Below, one piece after another: positions 9,109 to 18,308 of a stretch of 64,000 nucleotides of DNA. How positions within the stretch are numbered: position 1 is the first letter of the stretch; each line of letters starts with the position of its first letter. The notes beneath the pieces are model-generated. The model was not told the origin of the DNA and ran no database searches. It was given only the letters and a program-made list of their open reading frames with translations. The DNA is from CAZMNY01 sp964567745. GTDB lineage: Bacteria > Planctomycetota > Planctomycetia > Pirellulales > Pirellulaceae. The position numbers were made by a program, and so were the translations under genes. The stretch lies in assembly GCA_964567745.1 (NCBI GenBank), contig CAZMNY010000012.1, positions 102,574 to 166,573 on the forward strand. Direction: 5' to 3'.

Positions 9109-10293
9109 TCACTCGGCGCCGCCATTCTGGCTTTTCCATTTCGCCCACATTTCTGCGTGGATCAGATACATTAACCCTTTGGGCCACAGCGTTTTGTGCG
9201 GTGCCATCAGACTTCCGTGGTTGCGCCCCTCGACGATTGTGAATTGCGCGTCGCTGCCCAACGTTTTGAGTTCGGCCTGTGCGAGCAGGACCGCGCCTTC
9301 GAGCCGATAGGTGTCGAGCGTGCCGACGTAAATCTTGATTTTGCCTTCGAGCTTGGGGCCGAGCTGTTTCCAATTCCGGCGAAGCTGCAGGCAGATGTCA
9401 TATTTTTCCCACGACTTGAGGACAGCTTTGTTGATAGCGCCCGAATCGCGGTCGAACATCTTCATCGGTCGGCCATCGATCTCGCGCGGGCTAAAGACAG
9501 CGTCGAAACTTGCGAACTGGCCACCGTATTTTTTCTTTGCGTGTTCGGCCTGTGCATAGTCGCGAATCGTCGGCCCCCACGAACCGTCAGACTTGCGAAC
9601 CAAGTTGATCGGCTTCCCATCGGGATCGACGTAGGCGTTTTCGAAGTTATAGACATCGATGCCGGTAAAGTGCCGAAAGTCGATCGAATCGGGCGCCGTC
9701 GACCACGTACCCCCGAACAGCTCAGGATACGTGACCTGAAGCCAGAGGCTGCTCCATCCGCCGCTCGAATGGCCGGTCAAAAAGCGACTACTCGCAGTGC
9801 TGGGCGCAGAGTACTTCTTTTCGAAGGCCGGAATGAACTCCGTCGTCAAGGCTTTGCCCCAGGGACCATTGTTGACCGAGTCAGCAAACTCGTGATGCCC
9901 CAACGGAAAGTGCGCGTTGAGGAAAACGTAGACCATCGGAGGATAGCCTTGCTCCGCAATCATCTTCCGTAGCCGTTTGCCGAATCGCCAAGCCTGCTTG
10001 TGTGAGCCACCGAAGCCGTGAATTGAATAGCAGACGGGCGTCTTGCCATCGGGCTTGTAACCAGGCGGAAGCACGACCCCGGCTTCGACGATCATCGTAC
10101 GCCCCCAGAATTCGCTCAGCAACTTCGACTTCACCTGAAAATACTCAACGCCCTCGACCGTTGGCAGCGTGGGCTGAGCGCGTTTTGGCGTCGTTTTCTT
10201 TGGCTTCTTGACCTCGTCCTGAGCTGCGGCAATGGAAACACAGCCGAACAGCAATACCGACAGAGCAAGTGATCTCAGCAGAATTCGAATCAT
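9109..10293 (-). CDS. exported alpha/beta-hydrolase esterase
   Basis: 394 residues from ATG 10293, where a signal peptide starts (MIRILLRSLALSVLLFGCVS, cleaved near AAAQ); the longer frame upstream lacks coding signs. The fold is esterase D/putative esterase: GVVLPPGYKPDG, YSIHGFGGSH (oxyanion region), the nucleophile elbow GHSSGGWSS, and a late histidine in EGRNHGSLM. These give a Ser-Asp-His triad acting on esters, as in feruloyl or acetyl-xylan esterases, but the true substrate cannot be read from sequence. A Lys/Pro-rich linker (residues 27-45) follows the signal peptide. Likely periplasmic or surface associated. Confidence 0.85.
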   Translation of the reverse strand: MIRILLRSLALSVLLFGCVSIAAAQDEVKKPKKTTPKRAQPTLPTVEGVEYFQVKSKLLSEFWGRTMIVEAGVVLPPGYKPDGKTPVCYSIHGFGGSHKQAWRFGKRLRKMIAEQGYPPMVYVFLNAHFPLGHHEFADSVNNGPWGKALTTEFIPAFEKKYSAPSTASSRFLTGHSSGGWSSLWLQVTYPELFGGTWSTAPDSIDFRHFTGIDVYNFENAYVDPDGKPINLVRKSDGSWGPTIRDYAQAEHAKKKYGGQFASFDAVFSPREIDGRPMKMFDRDSGAINKAVLKSWEKYDICLQLRRNWKQLGPKLEGKIKIYVGTLDTYRLEGAVLLAQAELKTLGSDAQFTIVEGRNHGSLMAPHKTLWPKGLMYLIHAEMWAKWKSQNGGAE

Positions 10294-10622
10294 CGTTTTC
10301 CAGTCAACAAGGGGTGGGCATGCGGCGAGTGGGAGAGAGTGTGCGAATTCGGACGCTTCTTGAACCACGGCGTTGCCGCATGTCCTACGCGCGTGATTCG
10401 CATGCCAGCCATTGTAAGCGTCACCCTGGCCGCATTCCACGTCCGACTTGCCCGATTGACTTCCATTGAGCATCAACGGAGATCGCGCCGGCTACCGTAT
10501 CGCAAGTCGACAGTGCGTATTTTACAAGCCGAAACCGGCCACAACACTTCCGCTTGACTAGCGCCTCCAGTATTTTGGAATGGTAGACCAGTTAAAACGA
10601 TGAACGGCGTCTGGGAGCGCGA
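10294..10622. other. intergenic region between divergent genes
   Basis: 329 bases between the esterase gene (minus) and the ExbB-like gene (plus). It must hold both promoters. No convincing RNA gene, repeat or small ORF was seen, and no clear ribosome site precedes the ExbB-like start apart from a weak GGGAG about six bases upstream. Confidence 0.5.
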
Positions 10623-12221
10623 ATGTACTTCAAATACGAATGCCCCAATTGTGATCGCTCGCTGAAGATCAACAGTGAAATGGCGGGGAAAAGGCGAGCA
10701 TGTCCGTATTGCCGCCATGCGTTTGTCATGCCGCAAGGGCCAGAACCCGAATCAAAAGCGGAGACGGCGTTTCCCTCGATCGACGTGAGTTCGAGCTCAT
10801 CGTCCAGTTCTTCGTCCGCCGCAAAACCTTCAGCGACTCGCCCACCAGCGCCTGCCGCCCCTCGCACTTCTCGCAAGCCGCGGACGAGCCAGGCGAGCGC
10901 CATTGCGAATCACTCCTCTGACGGCAGCAACGTCAGTTTGACAAAAAGCGGCCTGATTGGACTCGGCTGTGCGGCCGTACTTTTTGCCGGGCTCTACGTT
11001 CTGGCGGCCTCCGACGTCCGTTTGGGACGCATGTTTTGGGACAGCTACCATATCAACTTCCCAACGACTCTGCTGATGTTCTGGTCGTTCGCAATCTTGG
11101 TCATGAAGTCGCGGCAACTGGCTCGGCAGCGTTCCGCGATGTTGATGGATTTGCTGCCCACAGAAATCTCGAAGGAGATCACGCTCGAATCGCTGGACAA
11201 ATTTGTCGACCACATCCACAGTTTGCCGTCGGACGCGCGGCAGAGCATTCTCGTCAACCGAGTTCTAAGAGGGATCGAGCATTTTCGAGTGAGAAAGAGC
11301 GCGGCGGAAACGGTCACCATGATGGAATCGCAATCGGCGATCGACGCGGCCAACGTCGCGGGAAGCTACACGATTGTTAAGGTCTTCATTTGGGCGATGC
11401 CGATCCTCGGCTTCATCGGAACGGTGATGGGAGTCAGTACCGCAATTGCGGGCCTCTCGGCGACTCTCGAAAACGCCTCAGACGTCTCCGCCATCACCAC
11501 ATCGATGAAGGGAGTCTTTGGCGGATTGGGAACGGCCTTCGATACGACCTTGCTTGCTCTTGTCATGAGCTTGATCGTCAAGATCCCGACGTCTGCCTTA
11601 CAACGAAGCGAAGACGGCCTAGTCACCATCGCGGATGAGTATTGCAATGAAAACCTCCTGCGACGCCTGAACGACGGCCGAGACGGTGGAGCCGAGCGCG
11701 GAGCGGGGCAAGGCTTCGGCTCGCCTGGCGCTGACGCTCGCGTCTTTCGCGAAGCCGTCGAAGCGGCCATGGGCACCCATCACGCCGAACTCGAAAACTG
11801 GCTCAAGAAACTTGACGCGATTGGCTCTAAACTCACAACTCAAGTCGCCGACGGCTGGTCGACGATCAACCAAAAAATCCAACAACAGCAGCAACAACAT
11901 CTCGCGCAGTTCCAAAAACAAACGGCCGATCAAGCCGAGCAGCTGCAATCACAACTCGACCAAATGAACACAGCCGCGTTGGGAATTCAGAAGACGCTTG
12001 CCAATCTCAACGATCAGGCCGCATCAATGCAAAACGAAGTGGCGTCATCCGTCTCGAGTTCGAGCCGCGAATTGGAAAAACATTTCGCCGGCATTGAGAA
12101 AGGCTTGAGTGGTTTGAGCAGTGTGCTCGAATCACTGGGCGAACAACAAGTCGTGGTGCAACAGGTGGAGCCGGAACGGCGAGGTTGGTTTGGACGCTCG
12201 AAACGGAATCCACGGGGCTAA
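10623..12221 (+). CDS. MotA/TolQ/ExbB-type proton channel protein with N-terminal zinc ribbon
   Basis: 532 residues, more than twice ExbB. Order of parts: zinc ribbon (C7, C10, C27, C30); a Ser-run and Pro/Ala linker (about 52-100); membrane segments at about 109-130, 146-165, 250-278 and 298-325; and a long soluble tail (326-532) rich in Gln and heptads, predicted coiled coil. The third and fourth segments contain GFIGTVMGVSTAIAG and GGLGTAFDTTLLALVMS, the MotA/TolQ/ExbB channel signature with pore-lining Thr. Family members form a pentamer around an ExbD/MotB dimer and use proton or sodium flow. Two ExbD-like genes follow, 3 and 75 bases downstream of one another. The large cytoplasmic tail recalls ZorA, though no Zorya nuclease or helicase is nearby. 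Confidence 0.85.
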   Translation: MYFKYECPNCDRSLKINSEMAGKRRACPYCRHAFVMPQGPEPESKAETAFPSIDVSSSSSSSSSSAAKPSATRPPAPAAPRTSRKPRTSQASAIANHSSDGSNVSLTKSGLIGLGCAAVLFAGLYVLAASDVRLGRMFWDSYHINFPTTLLMFWSFAILVMKSRQLARQRSAMLMDLLPTEISKEITLESLDKFVDHIHSLPSDARQSILVNRVLRGIEHFRVRKSAAETVTMMESQSAIDAANVAGSYTIVKVFIWAMPILGFIGTVMGVSTAIAGLSATLENASDVSAITTSMKGVFGGLGTAFDTTLLALVMSLIVKIPTSALQRSEDGLVTIADEYCNENLLRRLNDGRDGGAERGAGQGFGSPGADARVFREAVEAAMGTHHAELENWLKKLDAIGSKLTTQVADGWSTINQKIQQQQQQHLAQFQKQTADQAEQLQSQLDQMNTAALGIQKTLANLNDQAASMQNEVASSVSSSSRELEKHFAGIEKGLSGLSSVLESLGEQQVVVQQVEPERRGWFGRSKRNPRG

Positions 12222-12224
12222 GTC

Positions 12225-13058
12225 ATGGCAAGACGACGACCGGTTGAGGAAGACGATATTTCGCTTTTCCCGTTCCTCAGTATCATTGCATCGATCATTG
12301 GGGTGCTGACGTTAATGATTGCCGCAGTCACGCTTGGACAGATGAACCAAGACGACGTGAAAGCGGCTGTTGAGAACGCCATCGCGATAGAGAAGCTTCA
12401 GAAGGAGCTCGACGAATCCGAGGAAGCCGTCAAGGACATCCGCGTTCGACTGGACGAGGAGAAGGCCAAGCTCCTAAGCAGCGCCAACGAAAGGCATCTC
12501 GAGTTAGTAAAATCGCGCGCCGAGTTGGAGGCGTTGATAAAGCAACTGGCCGATGTCAAGAAAGCGTCTGAGGCGAAAAAGAAGATTAAGATCGTCATCC
12601 CCGAGGTGCCCAAGGGTCAGCGGGAGACGGTCGAGGACATGCAGATTCAACTGACCGAAATCAAGGATAGGCTTGCCTTGCTGCAGCGCAACTTGGACGA
12701 GCAGAAGCGCCCGCCGGAGGAAGCTCAAGTCTCTATTCTTCCCGGCGGCACGGGAATCAGCTTTGTGCCGAATTTCGTCGAGTGCACCAAGGACGCAATC
12801 GTTTTGCACACCGAGGAACCACCGCTCACAATTCGGCGGGCGGAAATACCGGCCAATGCCAAGTTTGTCGCTTTGCTGGAGAAAGTAGCTAACGCCAAGA
12901 ACCAAACCGTAATCCTGCTCTTGCGTAGCGACTCGCTGTCAACGTATCGTCTCGTTAAGAAGCTTTGTGATGACAATGAGGTCCGAAACGGAAAACTGCC
13001 AGCCGTGGGTAACGGGCGACTCGACTTCAGCCACTTCAGGAAGGCTCTGGAAAACTGA
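12225..13058 (+). CDS. ExbD/MotB-like single-pass protein lacking the proton-carrying Asp
   Basis: 277 residues, starting three bases after the ExbB-like stop, so surely co-transcribed. A short charged N-terminus is followed by one membrane helix (about 15-37), then a Lys/Glu-rich coiled coil (about 50-150) and a soluble C-terminal domain placed outside the membrane. The helix begins FPFLSIIASIIGVL, which aligns with the PF-x-D of ExbD; here the Asp that carries the proton is replaced by Ser19. The next gene has Asp at the same point. Similar proteins in planctomycetes are annotated hypothetical. It probably forms the stator core or transmission arm together with the next protein. Confidence 0.75.
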   Translation: MARRRPVEEDDISLFPFLSIIASIIGVLTLMIAAVTLGQMNQDDVKAAVENAIAIEKLQKELDESEEAVKDIRVRLDEEKAKLLSSANERHLELVKSRAELEALIKQLADVKKASEAKKKIKIVIPEVPKGQRETVEDMQIQLTEIKDRLALLQRNLDEQKRPPEEAQVSILPGGTGISFVPNFVECTKDAIVLHTEEPPLTIRRAEIPANAKFVALLEKVANAKNQTVILLLRSDSLSTYRLVKKLCDDNEVRNGKLPAVGNGRLDFSHFRKALEN

Positions 13059-13133
13059 GAGCCCAACTTGGCACGGGCGATTCAACGAGCGACATGAATC
13101 ACGGATTCGCAACATTTTAGAAACGTCAAATCC

Positions 13134-14279
13134 ATGAGACGACAACCCACCGCAGATGCAGGAGACGAAGGCAGCGGCCTCGACTCCCTGCTCGACACAA
13201 TGACCAATGTCGTCGGGATCCTCGTGATGGTTTTGATCGCCGCGCAATTGGGCGTCAAAGACGCCGTCAACAGGATCGCTGATTCCGAGCTGGTCGACCC
13301 GGAGAAACTGGAGGAAGTCAGAGAGCAGCTTCAGCTCTCACGCAGTCAACGAGATTCTATCCAATCGCAATTGGAAAGTGTGAAGCCGCAAGACGAGATC
13401 GAGATTAGGGTCAAACTAGCTGACCTGCGTCGACAGATGACGCAGACGCGCACTCAAATCGACACCGAAAACAAGACGGCCAACCAATATGCTCTGAAGA
13501 TTGAAGCGGACCAGAAGAAGGCCGATGAGGCGAAGAAGAAGATTAAAGCCATAGCCGACTCGAAGAAGGCCCGCGTCGAACTCCAAGCAAAGCTCAAGGA
13601 AGCGATTGAAGACGAGGCGAAGCTTAAAGCTCTTCTTGACGACACGCCGGTTCAGAAAGCCCCGCCGCCCAAAGTCGTAACGCTGCCCGATCCGAGACCA
13701 GCGCCCGACGGAGCTCGCCAAGTAACGTTCCTGTGCGCCAATAACCGCGTCTATCCGATTTCGGCCGACGATTGGCGAGACAATCTTCGCAAGAGGGCGG
13801 AGTTCCTTGTCGGCGCAAAACGGCTCGACGGCGGTCCGGCGATCGGCGTGGACAAAGAGCGGTTCATGGTCGAGTTCAAAAAAGCCAATCGCAGAAACAT
13901 GCGAGACGATTTTCTCGAGGTCGAGCTGTACGCGTCCGGAATCTATCCTCGCTTGCGATTCACGCCCAAGAAGAATTCGGGCGCCACCGAGAAAGAAGTC
14001 CTCAACCCGCGATCCCGCTTCCAGCGGATGCTCACGGGGCTCGACAAAAACAAATACTATGCTCGCTTCATCGTGCTTCCGGACAGTTACGAAGTCTATC
14101 TGGCTGCCCGTTCGGTTGCGGCTCAAAAGAATCTGCTTGCCGGCTGGGACCCGCAAGGCGAAACATACGCATACACGACGTATCTCGGCGGCAAAATTCT
14201 ATTCGGACCCAAACCGCCGCCGCCCAAACCGGACCCAAACCCGAAGCCTCCGGCGAAACCTCAGAACGTGATCGACTGA
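13134..14279 (+). CDS. ExbD/MotB-like single-pass protein with membrane Asp
   Basis: 381 residues. One membrane helix near the N-terminus (about 19-40) contains SLLDTMTNVVGILVMVLI; D21 lies where the proton-carrying Asp of ExbD, TolR and MotB sits. A long Lys/Glu/Gln coiled coil (about 55-165) follows, then a soluble domain (about 185-365) and a Pro/Lys-rich tail. The gene starts 75 bases after the preceding ExbD-like gene, on the same strand. The length and coiled coil distinguish it from ordinary ExbD (about 140 residues). No peptidoglycan-binding OmpA motif was recognised in the C-terminal domain. Function unknown; best taken as one half of an asymmetric stator core. Confidence 0.75.
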   Translation: MRRQPTADAGDEGSGLDSLLDTMTNVVGILVMVLIAAQLGVKDAVNRIADSELVDPEKLEEVREQLQLSRSQRDSIQSQLESVKPQDEIEIRVKLADLRRQMTQTRTQIDTENKTANQYALKIEADQKKADEAKKKIKAIADSKKARVELQAKLKEAIEDEAKLKALLDDTPVQKAPPPKVVTLPDPRPAPDGARQVTFLCANNRVYPISADDWRDNLRKRAEFLVGAKRLDGGPAIGVDKERFMVEFKKANRRNMRDDFLEVELYASGIYPRLRFTPKKNSGATEKEVLNPRSRFQRMLTGLDKNKYYARFIVLPDSYEVYLAARSVAAQKNLLAGWDPQGETYAYTTYLGGKILFGPKPPPPKPDPNPKPPAKPQNVID

Positions 14280-14411
14280 GCCGTCGCGGGCTGCGAGTTT
14301 GTTGGCTGGCGCCACGACTTCACACCGGTTGCAGCTCAAGCGAGCGCCAGCATAATGAGACCGCCACCGTGGCGATCGTCTACTCGCAACTCCCGAAGAT
14401 CCGCGCTCACT

Positions 14412-15824
14412 ATGGATTCAACTACGCGGCCGCCTTTCAACCCCGATCCGCAAATGATGCGGCAAGTCGGCTATAACTTGATCGACCGAATTGTCGACCA
14501 TTTGACAACGTTGTCGGATCAGCCCGTCGCTCGGCGTGGTACCCATGTCGAATACGCGGAAGCGCTCGACGAACCGCTCAACGAGGAAGGACGAGGCTTG
14601 GGCGAGTGTCTTGATTTCTTCTTCGAGCGTGCGGCGCCGGGAATGACGAGGGTGAACCACCCGCGGTTTCATGCTTACATCCCCTGCCCTTCCAGCTTCG
14701 CCGGCGCGATTGGACAAATGCTCGCCTCGGGCGTCAATCCTTTCATGGGCAGTTGGCTCGGTGGCGCAACAATCTGTGAGCTTGAACTGATTACCCTCCG
14801 CTGGATCGCTGAGCTGCTCGGGTTCGACCCGAAAGCCGCGGGCATTTTTACAAGCGGCGGCTCGACCGCCAACTTGATCGGGTTGGCGGCCGCTCGAGCT
14901 TGGGCTGGAGGCGACATCCTACGATCGGGAGTCATCTACGTCTCTAGCGAAGGCCACGCATCGGTCAACAAAGCGGCGGCGATTCTCGGCTTCGAGCAAG
15001 AGGCCATTCGAGTGATTGAAGTCGATAGCGACTTCTGCATTCGAACTGACTTGCTGGCGCATGCGATCGATGAAGACCGCCAACAAGGACGAAGACCGTT
15101 TTTCATATCCGCAAATGCCGGCGCCACCAACACAGGCGTCATCGATCCGCTTCCAGAAGTGGCCGACTTGTGTGAAGCCAAATCGATTTGGTTTCACGTC
15201 GACGGCGCCTATGGTGGATTCGCCGCGATGACCGAAACGGGCAAGACGGCGCTGCGAGGTATGGATCGAGCCGACTCGCTGACGCTCGATCCCCACAAGT
15301 GGCTCTATTGCCCGATGGGGATCGGCTGCGCCTTTGTTCGCGACCAAAGGCACATGGAGCGCGCCTTCTCAACTCACGGCGATTATCTCAAAGACCTGCC
15401 CAAAGACGAAGTCAACTTCCTCGACCGAGGCCCCGAACTCTCTCGACCCGCCCGTGTCTTGGCTGTTTGGATGGTTCTCCGATCGGCGGGACGGCTTGGG
15501 CTGACGCGGCAAATCGACGAGGACCTAAAGCTTGCCCAGGTCGCTGCGGACTTGCTGCGCGAAGGTGAGCGATTCGAAGTCTTCGGTCCCAACTTATCGG
15601 TGATTAACTTCCGTCACCGCGTTCGAGACGGCGAGACAGAGAAAGAAGCATCAGCGAGAGACAATCAACTGATGGAGGCGACACTCGACAGCGGCGAACT
15701 GATGCTTTCAACGACGCTCATCGACAACCGCTGCATGCTGAGGATGGTCGTTATGAATCACCTGACAACGATGGAAGACATTCAGCGTTCCGTTCGCGCA
15801 ATTCATAAACTAAGCGAAGCCTAA
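14412..15824 (+). CDS. PLP-dependent group II amino acid decarboxylase
   Basis: 470 residues from ATG 14412 (MDSTTRPPFNPD); the frame is open 19 codons upstream but without family similarity. The N-terminus and length match aromatic-L-amino-acid decarboxylases. Seen: INHPRFHAYIP-like NHPRFHAYIPCP, TSGGSTANLIGL, the cofactor Asp in HVDGAYGGFA, and K296 in DPHKWLYCPMG, the lysine that binds PLP. The family decarboxylates tyrosine, tryptophan, DOPA, histidine or glutamate; substrate cannot be assigned, although an aromatic substrate would fit the size. It is a separate unit: 132 bases after the ExbD-like gene, with the next gene convergent. Confidence 0.85.
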   Translation: MDSTTRPPFNPDPQMMRQVGYNLIDRIVDHLTTLSDQPVARRGTHVEYAEALDEPLNEEGRGLGECLDFFFERAAPGMTRVNHPRFHAYIPCPSSFAGAIGQMLASGVNPFMGSWLGGATICELELITLRWIAELLGFDPKAAGIFTSGGSTANLIGLAAARAWAGGDILRSGVIYVSSEGHASVNKAAAILGFEQEAIRVIEVDSDFCIRTDLLAHAIDEDRQQGRRPFFISANAGATNTGVIDPLPEVADLCEAKSIWFHVDGAYGGFAAMTETGKTALRGMDRADSLTLDPHKWLYCPMGIGCAFVRDQRHMERAFSTHGDYLKDLPKDEVNFLDRGPELSRPARVLAVWMVLRSAGRLGLTRQIDEDLKLAQVAADLLREGERFEVFGPNLSVINFRHRVRDGETEKEASARDNQLMEATLDSGELMLSTTLIDNRCMLRMVVMNHLTTMEDIQRSVRAIHKLSEA

Positions 15825-15889
15825 GAGCATCGTGGCTTCTCATGCCAAGTGCCGCGATAACGTCGCTCGAGCTTCCAGCCGCAAAACTG

Positions 15890-16720
15890 CTAGTCATTCC
15901 AGCGGCACGGATTGATTCCAGGTGCCTCCGTTCTCATCATGGGCGGCTTATGGGGCTGTACCCATTGGGCGCCGGTTGTGTTTAGGCTCTGCAAGAAGGG
16001 CTTGGCGATCGCCGGCGCGTTGGCGACGAGGTCAGGATCCCATTCCGGCACGGGCTGAATGGGTCCGGCCCAGGCGGGGCGGTAACCGAAATGGACGAGC
16101 TCGCGCGGAACGTCATCGTCGTTCGGATGCGATGCGTGTAGAAGCATCGACGGCACCACAACGGCCGTTCCGGCAGGGACGGTAAGCGTGATCTCCTCTG
16201 GATGCGATTCATATCGAATGTACGGATTCGCGTCGGCATGAAACGAGAGGTGCGATCGAGGAATCAGTCGAAACGGAGCTCGCTTCGGAGTCAGGTCGTC
16301 CAAGTAATACAGCACTCGCAACAATCGAGGGCAACTGCCTTCATAGCCAAACAGATCCGAGCCATGCGGCTGGCCATCGGTGTGCATCGAAATGCCGGGC
16401 GAACCTGGTAGAGTCCGCTGGAAGAATCCGCGAGTGAACACGATGTCGGGCCCAAGCAGGTCGGTCAGAAACTCGATCATGGGCGGAAACGCGATCAGCT
16501 CCGCCACCGCGTTGCTGGACCATTGTGGTTGTTCAACCGAGCGAGTTTGCTTGACGCTGTAACTGGTGTGAGACATCTCGACGTCGGCTAATTCCAACTT
16601 GAGCTGCGCGATCACACCGGCGGACAGCATCGAAGGGAAAACAACAAAGCCCTCCACTTCGAAATGTCGTATCTGAGCTCCCCGCGACATCGCTTCGAAT
16701 TCGGCCGCGTCAATCATCAT
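15890..16720 (-). CDS. phytanoyl-CoA dioxygenase-family Fe(II)/2-oxoglutarate oxygenase
   Basis: 276 residues, usual family size. Iron ligands are visible: H113 and D115 in MHTDGQPHG, and H195 in MLLHASHP; a downstream Arg in ELVHFGYRPAW would bind 2-oxoglutarate. The opening FEVEGFVVFPSMLS is the typical strand-helix start of the PhyH fold. Such enzymes hydroxylate small molecules with O2 and 2-oxoglutarate; substrates vary widely (ectoine, halogenated or lipid compounds) and none is indicated here. Two start ATGs lie in tandem at 16720 and 16717. The gene downstream of no obvious partner; the interrupted gene upstream ends 38 bases before its start. Confidence 0.85.
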   Translation of the reverse strand: MMIDAAEFEAMSRGAQIRHFEVEGFVVFPSMLSAGVIAQLKLELADVEMSHTSYSVKQTRSVEQPQWSSNAVAELIAFPPMIEFLTDLLGPDIVFTRGFFQRTLPGSPGISMHTDGQPHGSDLFGYEGSCPRLLRVLYYLDDLTPKRAPFRLIPRSHLSFHADANPYIRYESHPEEITLTVPAGTAVVVPSMLLHASHPNDDDVPRELVHFGYRPAWAGPIQPVPEWDPDLVANAPAIAKPFLQSLNTTGAQWVQPHKPPMMRTEAPGINPCRWND

Positions 16721-16758
16721 GGTCTAAGCGTCTCCAGTCTTGACTTCGAAACATCGTT

Positions 16759-17541
16759 TCACTTGTCTCCCACAAACATCTCCGGCGCGAGTTTCATGTC
16801 GGCCAATTGAAGCTTCTCATCGCCGAGCATAACTTCGAGACGACCCGGAGCATTGGTCTTGTGATCGCCAAAATTCAAGTTGCGCAAGTAGCCCTCGCGT
16901 TCATGCCAAAACTGAAAAGTCTGTTTTCCCGTCGGTAGGTTCTTAACCTCGAAACGACCATGTTCATCCGATTTCGCCATGTACGGATTCGATCGCAGCA
17001 AGGCCCAGCTTTGCATCCAGGGGTGAATGTTGCAGGCAAGACGTCCGGGCGGCCGTTCTTCCTTCGCGTGTTTCCGCTCAACTGAGCGGCCAGTTGGCAA
17101 GATCGGTCAGGGCGCCGAATTCTGGAAGAAATGCAGATGGGTGTTATGCGCGACGTCGTTGTTGACTCTCAATAACGGTTGATTGGTGCGCAATAACGTG
17201 ACATGAGGTTCAAACCGCCCGTTTTGCATCTTGATCGTCACCCGCTTTTTCGCGTTGGCGGCGTACGACGGATGCACGGGGACGATTTCACCGGGTTGAG
17301 TGAATAAGAAGATCAGGACGTTTGCCAGGCCGCGATCTTTCTTCTTCACGACAAGTGATTCGTCGAAAATCGGCTTGGTAAACGCGAGTTCAGCCTTGGT
17401 GATCGTTATCTTCGGGGCGTCTGGCGGTTCGCCATCGAAAACGAGGCGCCCTCGCAAATGCCCCCATTGTTGCTCTTCCGCGGCGCCCAACGCCGGTACG
17501 GCAATGACTGCCAGGCCGATCAGAATCGTTCGAGTGGTCAT
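16759..17541 (-). pseudogene. planctomycete carboxypeptidase-regulatory-like / methylamine-utilisation-type exported protein, interrupted by in-frame TGA
   Basis: One 261-codon frame read from ATG 17541 with a signal peptide (ending ALGAAEEQ) and a stop codon TGA at 17107-17109 (codon 145). The part before the stop ends in VAHNTHLHFFQNSAP; the part after runs PILPTGRSVERKHAKEERP, then ACNIHPWMQSWALLRSNPYM and a carboxypeptidase-regulatory-like domain (GRFEVKNLPTGKQTFQFWHE). In planctomycete homologues these parts form one continuous cupredoxin-like protein, with the His and Cys-x-x-His residues as possible copper ligands. Either a nonsense mutation, a sequence error (CGA to TGA) or recoding explains it. 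A 6-bp hairpin with AGUU loop (17074-17089) lies 17 bases after the TGA. Homologues, as remembered, do not have Cys here, so decay is the default call. Confidence 0.65.
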
Positions 17542-17575
17542 TTGCGTGGAGCCCTGCTGGTTTGGTCGTGCGCGG

Positions 17576-18142
17576 TTACGAGATCAACTCGCGAATGTCG
17601 ACACACTCCATGCCGGCTCGACGCGCCGCCTCGATTCCCGGATCTCCATCCTCATAAACGCGGCACACGCTGGGCGAGACTTTCATTCGATCGGCCGCCT
17701 CGAGGAACACGTCGGGGTCGGGTTTATGCCGTTCCGTGTCTTCGCAAGTCACAATCGTTTCGAACCAGTCGAACACGTTGATTTGTTCGAGCTGTCGGTG
17801 CACCAGCTTCTTCACCCCTCCGCTGGCGACCGCCATTCTCAATTTGCCGAGGTGTCGCTTGGCGATATCGACGACCGGTTCGATCGGCTCGAGCAGGTGA
17901 ATCACCTCTAAAAACCTCTCTTCCTTGACCACGATCGCAGCGTCGAAATCGATCGAAATCCCCTGTTCTTTTGCGAGCATCGGGATGACGCGACGCGACG
18001 GCGTACCCGAGTGGCTATAAAAGGTTTGTTCATCCAACTGCATCCCGAACGTGAGCAGCGAGTCGCGCCATGAGACAAAGTGGGCGCGCATGGAATCGGT
18101 GAGCGTGCCATCGCAATCAAAGATAAGTGCTTCTATTGCCAT
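17576..18142 (-). CDS. HAD-family phosphatase, beta-phosphoglucomutase-like
   Basis: 188 residues from ATG 18142; the frame is open much further upstream but the HAD motif I begins at residue 6. Catalytic Asp pair D9 and D11 in LIFDCDGTLTDS, motif II Ser/Thr in VASGG, the lysine in RHKPDPDVF, and motif IV acids in YEDGDPGIEAA are all present. This is the small-cap subfamily I layout of beta-phosphoglucomutase and phosphoglycolate phosphatase. It acts in the cytoplasm on a phosphorylated sugar or similar metabolite, identity unknown. The gene is divergent from the SDR gene, with 166 bases between their starts. Confidence 0.85.
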   Translation of the reverse strand: MAIEALIFDCDGTLTDSMRAHFVSWRDSLLTFGMQLDEQTFYSHSGTPSRRVIPMLAKEQGISIDFDAAIVVKEERFLEVIHLLEPIEPVVDIAKRHLGKLRMAVASGGVKKLVHRQLEQINVFDWFETIVTCEDTERHKPDPDVFLEAADRMKVSPSVCRVYEDGDPGIEAARRAGMECVDIRELIS

Positions 18143-18308
18143 TGCAGTCGTTACTCGGCGGGTCGTGCAAGATCTAAAGTGGGTCGTAAAAGAGACACCT
18201 GCGACTATACCGCATTCGCCGCATCTCGTCGTGCCTGCTTGCGACCCGACGGGATCAAACCTACGATCGCGTGTGCACTTGTATGCGACATTTTTCAGGA
18301 GATCCAAC

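Noticed and set aside
11870..11935. CAA/CAG-rich run that looks like a microsatellite
   Set aside because: It codes for the Gln-rich coiled-coil tail of the ExbB-like protein in frame; no sign of slippage.
10623..14279. Zorya-type anti-phage defence (ZorA/ZorB-like genes)
   Set aside because: The channel protein with long tail is reminiscent of ZorA, but no ZorC/D/E-like helicase or nuclease is nearby and there are two ExbD-like proteins, so a defence call is not supported.
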